The position numbers and the translations under genes were made by a program. Below, piece after piece: positions 26,626-34,679 of a stretch of 64,000 nt of DNA (position 1 is its first letter; each line of letters opens with the position of its first letter). Source of the stretch: Klebsiella pneumoniae (lineage in GTDB: Bacteria; Pseudomonadota; Gammaproteobacteria; Enterobacterales; Enterobacteriaceae); assembly GCF_000742135.1 (NCBI RefSeq), contig NZ_KN046818.1, forward strand, positions 3,849,447 to 3,913,446, written 5' to 3'. Under the pieces are notes generated by a model that saw only the letters and a list, made by a program, of their open reading frames with translations, was not told where the DNA came from and ran no database searches.

Positions 26626-27693
26626 TTAGGGGTTTTTTTGCTGAGCCTGTTTTTTCAAATGGCCAAACGTATTGGTGCCGCGCGCGCGCTCCGGTAGCTG
26701 AAGTTCACCGCGATTGACCTTTTCGCGCAGGTAGCGATAGGTTTGCAGGGCCTGGCTCCACATATGCTCCCCGATGCTGAGCTCCTGATATTCACCGGCT
26801 TCGCCGGCGGCGAGAAAGGTCGGCAGCGGGCGGATCAGCGTGTGGTAATCGCAGGCGAAAAACAGCGGGAAGGAGTACCGCTCCTGCGGCACTTTGCGCA
26901 CCCGGTGGGCTGTAGCAACAAATGTGCCAGCGCTGAGCACTTCCAACATGTCGCCGATATTGATCACGAACGCCTCTTCTCCTGCGGCGTTTTTGACGGG
27001 AGGTGCATCGATCCACACGCTTTCTTCATTGAGAACTTCAAGGCCGGGCTGGTCAGCGAGCAGCAGGGTGAAGCACTCATAGTCGGTGTGTGCACCAATT
27101 CCGGGAACATCTTCGACGCTGGCGTCGAACGGGTAATGGATCAGCCGCAGCTTAGCCGGCGGGCAGGTCACCATCGGTTTGAAATACCCTTCCGGCAGGC
27201 CGAGCGCGAGGGCGAAAGCGTCGAACAGACGGTGGCCGAGGGCGAAAACCGCGTCGTAGTAGGCCAGCACCCGCGCGCGGAAATCCGGCAGATCGGGCCA
27301 CTCGTTGGCGCCGATCAGCGGCGTACCGGCGAGCACCAGCGGATGGTCATCCGCTGCCTGGAAGCCGATATCGAAAGCCTCTTTATGGTCCGGCTTGCCG
27401 GAGCCGTAGATCTCTTCTCCTTCCGGAACGTAGCCCTTATGGCTTTTGGAGTGGCCGATGTAATAGTTCATCTTCTCCTCCATCGGCAGGGCGAAGATCT
27501 GCTTCGCCGCCTCGCGGACGCCGGCGATCAGCGCCGGGTCGATGCCGTGGCCGGTGATGTAGAAAAAGCCCACCTCGCGCGCCGCGCGGCCGATGGCGTC
27601 GGCCACCGCCTGACGCCTGGCGAGGTCATCGCCGGCCAGATCGCGGATATCGATGGTCGGGAGTTCAGTAAAAGCGTGCTTCACGGCGGTCAT
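26626..27693 (-). CDS. Fe(II)/2-oxoglutarate-dependent oxygenase (isopenicillin N synthase family)
   Basis: This 355-residue protein has an N-terminal DIOX_N-like segment (LPTIDIRDLAGDDLARR; VGFFYITGHGID at about 41-52) and a double-stranded beta-helix core. The iron ligands are H202-x-D204 (GAHTDYECFTLLL) and H263 (TAHRVRKVP), and R272 in ERYS is the 2-oxoglutarate contact. All catalytic residues of a working oxygenase are present. Family members hydroxylate, desaturate or fragment amino acids; the ethylene-forming enzyme, which attacks arginine, is a distant relative. Its gene overlaps the isomerase gene by 4 bases (ATGA), so the two are coupled. Confidence 0.88.
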   Translation of the reverse strand: MTAVKHAFTELPTIDIRDLAGDDLARRQAVADAIGRAAREVGFFYITGHGIDPALIAGVREAAKQIFALPMEEKMNYYIGHSKSHKGYVPEGEEIYGSGKPDHKEAFDIGFQAADDHPLVLAGTPLIGANEWPDLPDFRARVLAYYDAVFALGHRLFDAFALALGLPEGYFKPMVTCPPAKLRLIHYPFDASVEDVPGIGAHTDYECFTLLLADQPGLEVLNEESVWIDAPPVKNAAGEEAFVINIGDMLEVLSAGTFVATAHRVRKVPQERYSFPLFFACDYHTLIRPLPTFLAAGEAGEYQELSIGEHMWSQALQTYRYLREKVNRGELQLPERARGTNTFGHLKKQAQQKNP

Positions 27694-28553
27694 GGCTGCG
27701 GTTCCTGTTCAGTGAGCGATAAAAACTGCTGAAAGTGGGCCTGCTGGCGCGTAGCCATCCAGGCGTTGAGCGACCAGAGATCGGCCACCGGAACGTTGGT
27801 GAACGGCAGATGGTGCAGATAGCCGTCGGCGCCAAACTCCGGGGTCAGCGTGGTCTGCGGGTAGCCGCGCTGGCGCTGCGAACGCCAGATTTGTTGCCAG
27901 AAGCGCTCGGCAAAAGCCAGCGCCGGCTGATACTCAGGCGCCGCCGGGTGCGGCACCTGCGGCCCCTGGTCGTAGCCCACCCGAGCCTGCACGTGATGCA
28001 CGCGGTCGATAAAGGCGCTGAAGTCATCGCTGGGGTCATCCAGCAGGCGCTCGCTGACCACCACCCAGTGGCTGATGTCGGCGGTAAAGCGCAGCTGGGG
28101 GAGCTGCTGAATGATCTCCAGGGTGAGCCACGGGCTGTACAGCGAGGTGGCGCGATGGGTTTCAAAGCTGCAGGTCAAACCAAACCCGGCGGCCAGCTCG
28201 TGCGCCTTGCCGAGAAAATCGACCTGCTGCGCCAGCGGCCAGCGATCGTTGCCCGCCAGCAGATTGACAAAGCGCGGGTTGAGGCCGCTGGCCTCGGCGA
28301 AGCGGGTCTGCAGGCGCGCCAGATGCTGCTCGGGCGTTTCATGCTGGGCGGGGAGCACCCCGCCGCCACTGAAAAGAATGGCGATATACTCCAGCCCCGA
28401 CGCCTGCAGGCGGTCGGCGAGCTGCCGCCGCTCGGCCACCGTTAACGGCACGCGGGCTTCGATACCGCAGCAGCCGACGCGCTGCAGTTCATCCAGCGTT
28501 TGCGGCCAGGGGGTCGTCACTCCCCAGAGGGTGCGAAAGCATTTCAGCTCCAT
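27690..28553 (-). CDS. TIM-barrel sugar-phosphate isomerase/epimerase-like protein
   Basis: This 287-residue protein is of the xylose-isomerase-like (AP_endonuc_2) superfamily. Candidate metal ligands run in the usual order: E in FETHR (about 152), D and H in TADISHW (about 180), H in VHHVQARVGY and E in TPEFGADGYLHH (about 251). Hydroxypyruvate isomerase and several epimerases share this fold. It lies between the ureohydrolase and oxygenase genes. Function unknown; isomerisation of a small hydroxy-keto intermediate is a guess. Confidence 0.8.
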   Translation of the reverse strand: MELKCFRTLWGVTTPWPQTLDELQRVGCCGIEARVPLTVAERRQLADRLQASGLEYIAILFSGGGVLPAQHETPEQHLARLQTRFAEASGLNPRFVNLLAGNDRWPLAQQVDFLGKAHELAAGFGLTCSFETHRATSLYSPWLTLEIIQQLPQLRFTADISHWVVVSERLLDDPSDDFSAFIDRVHHVQARVGYDQGPQVPHPAAPEYQPALAFAERFWQQIWRSQRQRGYPQTTLTPEFGADGYLHHLPFTNVPVADLWSLNAWMATRQQAHFQQFLSLTEQEPQP

Positions 28554-28563
28554 GGCGGCTTCC

Positions 28564-29514
28564 TCAGGCGTACTTCACGCCGGGCAGGACGCAGAGCATC
28601 TCGTACAGCAGGTTGGCCGCCAGCTGGGAGGTATTACCGCTCACGTCGTAGGGGGGCGAGACCTCGACCAGATCGGCGCCAATCAGGTTCAGGCCGCGGC
28701 AGCCGCGGACGATCTCCAGCGCCTGAATGGAGGTCAGACCGCCAACTTCCGGCGTCCCGGTTCCCGGAGCCCAAATGGGATCGAGGCTATCGATATCAAA
28801 GCTGAGATACACCGGCCCGTCGCCCATCTGCTGGCGGACTTCGGCCATCAGCGGCGCCAGCGAGGTATGCCAGCACTGCTCCGCCTGCACCAGGCGAAAG
28901 CCCTGGTCAACGCCCCACTGGAAGTCGCCGGCGGCATAGCCCTGGGCGCGCTGGCCAATCTGCACCACCCGTTTGAGGTCGAGCAGTCCCTCCTCTACGG
29001 CGCGGCGGAAGGTGGTGCCGTGGGCGATTTTCTCTCCGAACATCTCATCATTGGTGTCGGTATGGGCATCGACGTGGATGAGCCCCACCGGACCATGTTT
29101 TTTGGTCAGCGCCCGCAGGATCGGCAGGGTAATGGTGTGGTCCCCGCCGAGGGTCAGCGGGATCAGCGGATAACTATTCAAACCGGTGTAGTAATCTTCG
29201 ATAATTTGCACCGATTTGAGCAGGCTGTAGGTATTGATCGGCACATCGCCGATGTCGGCCACCGACAGCGAGTCGAACGGCGCGGCGCCGGTCGCCATAT
29301 TGTACGGACGGATCATCACCGATTCGGCGCGAATATAGCGTGGTCCGTAGCGCGTGCCCGAGCGCTGCGAGGTGCCGATATCCAGCGGAATGCCGACAAA
29401 CGCCGCGTCAAGTCCCTGTAAATCTTCGATAAACGGCAGGCGCATCATTGTGGCACGGCCGGCGAAGCGTGGCATCTCATTGCCACCCTGCGGTTGGTGA
29501 AAGAGGTTATCCAT
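28564..29514 (-). CDS. Guanidinobutyrase-like ureohydrolase (agmatinase/arginase family)
   Basis: This 316-residue dinuclear metalloenzyme splits urea from a guanidino compound. Metal ligands are H126 (GGDHTI), D149, H151 and D153 (DAHTD) and D240, D242 (SFDIDSLDP). The N-terminus (NLFHQPQGGNEMPRF), the segment VMIRPYNMATGAAPFDSL and the C-terminus LLYEMLCVLPGV are recognisably those of the Pseudomonas guanidinobutyrase/guanidinopropionase group rather than E. coli SpeB agmatinase. Substrate 4-guanidinobutyrate is inferred from that likeness. The ATG at 29514 with AGGAG upstream was chosen over an extension to 29628. It is the first gene of the operon, divergent from a LysR regulator gene. 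Confidence 0.88.
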   Translation of the reverse strand: MDNLFHQPQGGNEMPRFAGRATMMRLPFIEDLQGLDAAFVGIPLDIGTSQRSGTRYGPRYIRAESVMIRPYNMATGAAPFDSLSVADIGDVPINTYSLLKSVQIIEDYYTGLNSYPLIPLTLGGDHTITLPILRALTKKHGPVGLIHVDAHTDTNDEMFGEKIAHGTTFRRAVEEGLLDLKRVVQIGQRAQGYAAGDFQWGVDQGFRLVQAEQCWHTSLAPLMAEVRQQMGDGPVYLSFDIDSLDPIWAPGTGTPEVGGLTSIQALEIVRGCRGLNLIGADLVEVSPPYDVSGNTSQLAANLLYEMLCVLPGVKYA

Positions 29515-29602
29515 GTCTGCTCCTGAATCTGACGGATGAAACGTAACAGGAGAGATAGTGCGCAACCCGCGCTGGACTTTACATCGTCTGGCGTAAATAC
29601 TC

Positions 29603-29622
29603 AGTTCATTTATTGGTGAACT
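29603..29622. promoter_or_regulatory. LysR-type operator between the guanidino operon and its regulator
   Basis: AGTTCA (29603-29608) and TGAACT (29617-29622) form a perfect inverted repeat with an 8-base spacer and contain a T-N11-A core, as in LysR binding sites. It lies just upstream of the LysR start. A weaker pair, TTTAC (29578-29582) and GTAAA (29593-29597), lies beside it. Confidence 0.6.
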
Positions 29623-29629
29623 AAACACG

Positions 29630-30541
29630 ATGCATCACGACGCCAGCCTCAATATTCGCCAGCTGCAGGTTTTCGAGGCGGTGGCCCGCCTGGAGAGCTA
29701 TAGCCGGGCCCAGCAGGAGCTGGGCATTTCGGTCTCCGCCATCAGTAATGCGATGTCGCAGCTGGAGGGACAGCTCGGCTTCACCCTCTGCCAGCGTGGG
29801 CGCGGCGGCTTTTCTCTGACCGAGAAAGGCCAGCAGTTTTTACAGCAGGCGATCCGCGTGCTGAGCGAACTCAATGAGCTGGAGCGGCAGTCGGCGCTGC
29901 TCAAAGGGGAGCACAGCGGCACCCTGTGCATCTCGACGCTCGACTCCATCGAGACCGAAACGGCGCTCTCGCTGCCGGTGGTTCTGCGCAGCTTCAGCGA
30001 CAAATTTCCCCATGTGCATATCAAACTGATTATCCGCACCCCGGCGGAGCAACTGAACGGCGTGCTGAACAACCATATCGACCTGGCCATCGGCAGCTAC
30101 AACTCGCAGGTGCATAACATCATCAGCGAGCCGCTGTACCGTGAACAGCACTGGCTCTACTGCAGCGATCTGCACCCGATGTTCTTCAGCCGCCAGCTCG
30201 ATAAAGAGCAGATCAGCCAGTGCCCGCTGGTGACCCGCAGCTACTGGAACACCAGCGATCTCCGCCGTCGGGGCTTCAGCAAAGGGAGCGCCACCGTCGA
30301 GACCGTCGACGCCCAGCTGCTGCTGATCCTCTCGGGGAAATATATTGGCTATCTGCCGGAGCATTACGCCTGGCCGTGGATCAAAGAGAACCGCCTGCGG
30401 GTGCTGCTGCCCAACGAGTTTGGCTTTCAGTCGCCGTTCTCGGCCATCTGTAAGCGCGGGCGCAGCAATGAGCCCTATCTGAAAGCGTTCCGCGACCTGC
30501 TGAAGAAAAATACGGTGGCGCGGCCGAAGTGGAATTATTAA
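29630..30541 (+). CDS. LysR-type regulator of the guanidino operon
   Basis: This 303-residue regulator has an N-terminal winged HTH (about 1-65; LNIRQLQVFEAVARLESYSRA) and a C-terminal effector-binding domain (HSGTLCISTLDSIETET; HIDLAIGSYNSQ). It is divergent from the guanidinobutyrase gene with about 115 bases between start codons, and a symmetric T-N11-A site lies in that gap. The standard model is activation of the operon by its substrate or an intermediate, which is inferred here. Confidence 0.9.
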   Translation: MHHDASLNIRQLQVFEAVARLESYSRAQQELGISVSAISNAMSQLEGQLGFTLCQRGRGGFSLTEKGQQFLQQAIRVLSELNELERQSALLKGEHSGTLCISTLDSIETETALSLPVVLRSFSDKFPHVHIKLIIRTPAEQLNGVLNNHIDLAIGSYNSQVHNIISEPLYREQHWLYCSDLHPMFFSRQLDKEQISQCPLVTRSYWNTSDLRRRGFSKGSATVETVDAQLLLILSGKYIGYLPEHYAWPWIKENRLRVLLPNEFGFQSPFSAICKRGRSNEPYLKAFRDLLKKNTVARPKWNY

Positions 30542-30558
30542 GCGGGGTAGGGGCTTCC

Positions 30559-30664
30559 CTCCGCCGGGGTGGTGATTTTCGCGCTTAGCGCGCTGCCCGG
30601 CGGGGGCATGTCCCCTGTTCAAAAAACGAACGGCCGCCGGTAGCCCGCCCGGGCTGCGGCTGCC
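30559..30664. repeat. REP/BIME-like pair of GC-rich hairpins
   Basis: The first unit pairs CCGCCGGG (about 30561) with CCCGGCGG (about 30598) and holds an inner CGCGC-TTAG-CGCG hairpin. The second contains AGCCCG-CC-CGGGCT flanked by GCCG and CGGC. This imperfect palindrome layout, right after a stop codon, resembles enterobacterial REP elements. Membership of a repeated family was not checked. Confidence 0.5.
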
Positions 30665-30954
30665 AGGCAACTGCCTCCAGGTTATCCACAGGGTTAGGCG
30701 CCGCTGGTGTGGACAGGTCGCGGGGCGACAGGGCGCGGCTAGCGGAACAAAGGATGCCGTTTGCGTTAAATAAAACGGTACGAAGGGGAATCTGTGTTTG
30801 CCCCGCCTTTGCCCGTGAAATCAGAAAATTTACTTCGCAGGCTAACCGCAGATTGCTTCAAAAAAATTCCCGTATTTGTTATATTGTTGTTCATTGATTA
30901 TTCACCTCTGCGGTGCCAAAAAGAACAAGATTCACCGCAACCCAGGACACTGCC

Positions 30955-31434
30955 ATGTTAGATTACCGCTTCCCGACAGCTTTGCAGATGGTTCTCAGCG
31001 TAGCAATGGCGGAGCAGATGGGTGAACGTTCGACGAGTGCGATTCTGGCCTACGGCCTGGAAGCGAACCCGAGCTTTATCCGTAAACTAATGGTTCCGCT
31101 AACTCGTGACGGCATTATCGTCTCCACGCTTGGCCGCAACGGCTCAATTCATCTTGGCCGTCCGGCGGACAAGATCACCCTGCGTGATATCTATCTTTCG
31201 GTTATCGAAGATAAAAAACTGTGGGCGTCGCGTCCTGACGTCCCGGCCCGCTGCGTGGTCAGCGCCAACGCCTGCTGGTACTTCAAATCGGTTGCCGATG
31301 AAGCAGAGCAGGCTTCGTTAAACGTCCTCGCTCGCCATACCGTGGCCAGCGCGCTGGAGGCGGTCAAAAACGCCGATACCAGCGGCTGCGACCCGGTGCC
31401 GGAAATGATCGCCCGCTTTAAAAAAGCGCATTAA
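30955..31434 (+). CDS. oqxR: OqxR, Rrf2-family repressor of oqxAB
   Basis: This 159-residue Rrf2 protein has an N-terminal winged HTH (about 1-80; AILAYGLEANPSFIRKLMVPLTRDGIIV) and cysteines in ARCVVSANACW and SGCDP that might hold an Fe-S cluster or act as a redox switch. Its place beside oqxB, together with rarA on the far side of oqxA, identifies it as OqxR, the known repressor of this pump in Klebsiella; loss of function there raises efflux. The ATG at 30955 follows AGGA and was preferred over an upstream in-frame codon at 30913. The frame is intact. Confidence 0.93.
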   Translation: MLDYRFPTALQMVLSVAMAEQMGERSTSAILAYGLEANPSFIRKLMVPLTRDGIIVSTLGRNGSIHLGRPADKITLRDIYLSVIEDKKLWASRPDVPARCVVSANACWYFKSVADEAEQASLNVLARHTVASALEAVKNADTSGCDPVPEMIARFKKAH

Positions 31435-31450
31435 TCATTTTCTGGTGACG

Positions 31451-31488
31451 AAAAAAAACCGCCTTTAACTTGTGAAGGCGGTTTTTTT
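31451..31488. terminator. Bidirectional terminator between oqxR and oqxB
   Basis: AAAACCGCCTT and AAGGCGGTTTT form an 11-bp stem with an A-run on one side and a seven-T run on the other, ideal for ending both convergent transcripts. Confidence 0.9.
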
Positions 31489-31503
31489 GTTAACTGCTGC
31501 AGG

Positions 31504-34500
31504 CTAGGCGGGCAGATCCTCCTGGACCGGCTTCCTGCGGGTCACCAGTTTCCGCAGCGTCACGTAAAACACCGGCGTCAGGAACAGACCGAAGAGCGTC
31601 ACGCCCAGCATCCCGGAGAACACCGTGATCCCGGTGACGCCGCGGACTTCCGCCCCCGCGCCGTGGCCGAGGATCAGCGGAATGGTCCCGGCGATAAAGG
31701 CGATGGAGGTCATCACGATCGGGCGCAGACGCAGGCGGCACGCCTCCAGCGCGGCTTCCATGATGCCTTTCCCCTGGATCTCCAACTCGCGGGCAAACTC
31801 GACGATCAGAATGGCGTTTTTACAGGCCAGGCCCATCAGGACCACCAGACCCACCTGCACGAAGACGTTGTTATCGCCCCCGGTCAGCCAGACGCCAAAC
31901 AGCGCGGAGAGCATCGTCATCGGTACGATAAGGATCACCGCCAGCGGCAGTGTCCAGCTTTCATACAGCGCGGCCAGCACGAGGAACGCCAGCAGCACCG
32001 CCACCGGGAAGACGATCAGCGCCGTGTTGCCCTGGGTGGCCTGCTGGAAGCTGAGATCCGTCCACTCAATATTCATCCCATTCGGCAGGATCTGCTTCGA
32101 CAGCTCCTCCAGATGCGTCATCGCCTGCGAAGAAGAGAGGACCCGCGGATCGGCATCGCCAATCAGGTCCGCCGCCGGATAACCGTTGTAGCGGATCACC
32201 GGATCCGGCCCGTAGGTGGTACTGATATTCACCATACTGCCGATCGGTACCATTTCGCCCTGATTATTGCGGGTGCGCAGGTTGGCGATATCTTCCACGC
32301 TCTCGCGGTATGGTCCGTCAGCCTGGGCCATCACGCGCCAGGTACGCCCGAACTGGTTAAAGTCATTGACATAAGACGAGCCGAGATAGGTCTGCAGCGT
32401 ACCGAATAGCTCGGTTAGCGATACCCCCTGCGCTTTCGCCTTATCGCGATCGACCTGCACGTCCAGCTGCGGCACGTTAGCCTGGTAAGTCGAGATCGGG
32501 AAGTGCATCCCCGGCGTCTGCATAATCGCCCCGGACATCGCATTCACCGCGCTTTGCAGCGCGCCATAGCCCAGCCCTCCGCGATCCTGGATGTACAGGG
32601 AGTAGCCGGAACCCTGACCCAGTCCTAAAATCGGCGGCGGCAGGATGGAGAAGCCAAAGCCCTGCTGGATTTGCGCGATTTTGGCGTTGATCTCCGCGTT
32701 AATTTCCGCCGCCGTGTGTTTGCGCTGGTCGAACGGTTTCAGGCCAAAAAAGACCGTCCCGGTATTCGGCGTGTTGGTGAACTGCAGCGCGTTAAGCCCC
32801 GGGAAAGCGACCGCATAGTCGACCCCTTCGGTATTCATCCCGATCTCGCTCATTTTGCGGATCACCGCGTCGGTGCGCGCCAGCGACGACCCTTCCGGCA
32901 TCTTCACGCCGCCAATGAGATACAGCTTATCCTGGGTGGGAATAAACCCGCCGGGGACGACTTTAAACATCACCCCAGCGGCGCAGAGCAGCAGCAGATA
33001 CACCGCAAACACCGCGCCACGGCGTCCGAGGGTTTTGCTCACCAGCCCCTGATAGCCGTTCGAGCTGCGCAGGAAAAAGCGGTTAAACGGACGGAAAATC
33101 CAGCCAAACAGACGATCGATCAGCCGGGTAGGGAGGTCTTTCTTCGCGCCGTGAGGCTTTAACAGCAGGGCCGCCAGCGCCGGGGAGAGCGTCAGCGAGT
33201 TGATGGCCGAGATCACCGTCGAGATGGCGATGGTCACCGCGAACTGTTTGTAGAACTGGCCGGTGACCCCGGAGAGAAACGCCATCGGCACGAACACCGC
33301 ACACAGCACCAGCGCAATGGCGATAATCGGCCCGGAGACCTCACGCATCGCCTGATGCGCCGCGGCAAGCGGCGCAAGCCCCTCTTCGATATTACGCTCG
33401 ACGTTCTCCACCACCACGATGGCGTCGTCCACCACGATACCGATAGCCAGTACCAGCCCGAACAGGCTCAGGGTATTCAGCGAGAAGCCCAGCAGATAGA
33501 GAATGCTGAAGGTACCCACCACCGATACCGGCACCGCGATCAGCGGGATAATCGACGCGCGCCAGGTCTGCAGGAACAGGATCACTACCAGCACCACCAG
33601 CACTACCGCCTCCAGCAGCGTCTGCACCACCGCGCGGATGGAGTCGCGGACGAAAACCGTCGGGTCGTACGGCGCCGCCCATTGCATATCTTCCGGGAAG
33701 CGGGTGGCCAGCTCGGCCATTTTGGCGCGTACCGCGTTCGACAGATCGATGGCGTTAGCGCCTGGTGACTGGAAGATACCGATCCCGACCGCATCCTTAT
33801 TGTTGAGCTGGGAGCGCAGCGCATAGCTACCGGAACCCATCTCGATGCGCGCCACGTCGCGCAGGCGGACCAGCGAGCCGTCCTGCGCCGTTTTCAGAAT
33901 GATATTGCCAAACTCTTCTTCGGTATGCAGACGGCCCTGGGCGTTAATGGAGATCAGGAAATCGCTCTCCTGCGGCAGCGGCTCGGCGCCAAGCTGTCCG
34001 GCAGACACCTGAACGTTTTGCTCCTGCATCGCCGTCACCACATCCGAAGCCGTCAGACCGCGGGCCGCGACCTTATTGGGATCCAGCCAGACGCGCATCG
34101 CATATTCACCGGAGCCAAAAATCTGGATCTGGCCGACGCCGGGCAGGCGCGCCAGCTCATCCTTCACTTTCAGCGTGGCGTAGTTGCGCATATACAGCGA
34201 GTCGTACTTCCCGTTTGGCGAAAACAGATGCACCACCAGGGTCAGCGTCGGAGACTGCTTCTGGGTGGTGATCCCCAGACGGCGTACATCCTCCGGCAGA
34301 CGCGCTTCGGCCTGCGCGACGCGGTTCTGCACCTGAACCTGCGCCTGATCCGGGTCGGTACCCGGGCGGAAGGTGACGGTGGTGACCAGCACGCCGTCGG
34401 AGCCGGCGACCGATTTCATGTACATCATGTTTTCAACGCCGTTGATCGCTTCCTCCAGCGGCGTCGCCACGGTCTCGGCAATCACTTTCGGGTTGGCGCC

Positions 34501-34656
34501 GGGATACTCCGCGCGCACCTGGACGCTCGGCGGGACGACGTCCGGATATTCGCTCACCGGCAGCAGTGGGATAGCGATTAACCCGGTGATAAAAATTAAA
34601 ATCGACAGCACCGCGGCGAAAATCGGCCTGTCGATAAAAAAGCGGGAAAAGTCCAT
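31504..34656 (-). CDS. oqxB: OqxB, RND multidrug efflux transporter
   Basis: This 1050-residue inner-membrane proton antiporter of the HAE-1 RND family exports quinoxalines, quinolones and other drugs as a homotrimer. It starts MDFSRFFIDRPIFAAVLSIL, has two large periplasmic loops, twelve expected helices and the proton-relay region FGLVLAIGIVVDDAIVVVENV. The full length is present with no frameshift. It lies 23 bases after oqxA. The outer-membrane channel (TolC type) is not encoded here. Confidence 0.95.
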   Translation of the reverse strand: MDFSRFFIDRPIFAAVLSILIFITGLIAIPLLPVSEYPDVVPPSVQVRAEYPGANPKVIAETVATPLEEAINGVENMMYMKSVAGSDGVLVTTVTFRPGTDPDQAQVQVQNRVAQAEARLPEDVRRLGITTQKQSPTLTLVVHLFSPNGKYDSLYMRNYATLKVKDELARLPGVGQIQIFGSGEYAMRVWLDPNKVAARGLTASDVVTAMQEQNVQVSAGQLGAEPLPQESDFLISINAQGRLHTEEEFGNIILKTAQDGSLVRLRDVARIEMGSGSYALRSQLNNKDAVGIGIFQSPGANAIDLSNAVRAKMAELATRFPEDMQWAAPYDPTVFVRDSIRAVVQTLLEAVVLVVLVVILFLQTWRASIIPLIAVPVSVVGTFSILYLLGFSLNTLSLFGLVLAIGIVVDDAIVVVENVERNIEEGLAPLAAAHQAMREVSGPIIAIALVLCAVFVPMAFLSGVTGQFYKQFAVTIAISTVISAINSLTLSPALAALLLKPHGAKKDLPTRLIDRLFGWIFRPFNRFFLRSSNGYQGLVSKTLGRRGAVFAVYLLLLCAAGVMFKVVPGGFIPTQDKLYLIGGVKMPEGSSLARTDAVIRKMSEIGMNTEGVDYAVAFPGLNALQFTNTPNTGTVFFGLKPFDQRKHTAAEINAEINAKIAQIQQGFGFSILPPPILGLGQGSGYSLYIQDRGGLGYGALQSAVNAMSGAIMQTPGMHFPISTYQANVPQLDVQVDRDKAKAQGVSLTELFGTLQTYLGSSYVNDFNQFGRTWRVMAQADGPYRESVEDIANLRTRNNQGEMVPIGSMVNISTTYGPDPVIRYNGYPAADLIGDADPRVLSSSQAMTHLEELSKQILPNGMNIEWTDLSFQQATQGNTALIVFPVAVLLAFLVLAALYESWTLPLAVILIVPMTMLSALFGVWLTGGDNNVFVQVGLVVLMGLACKNAILIVEFARELEIQGKGIMEAALEACRLRLRPIVMTSIAFIAGTIPLILGHGAGAEVRGVTGITVFSGMLGVTLFGLFLTPVFYVTLRKLVTRRKPVQEDLPA

Positions 34657-34679
34657 GTCTTGGATTCTCTGATTAGGGA

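Noticed and set aside
28111..29421. 436-codon plus-strand frame
   Set aside because: Antisense to the isomerase and ureohydrolase genes; low-complexity composition and no start signal.
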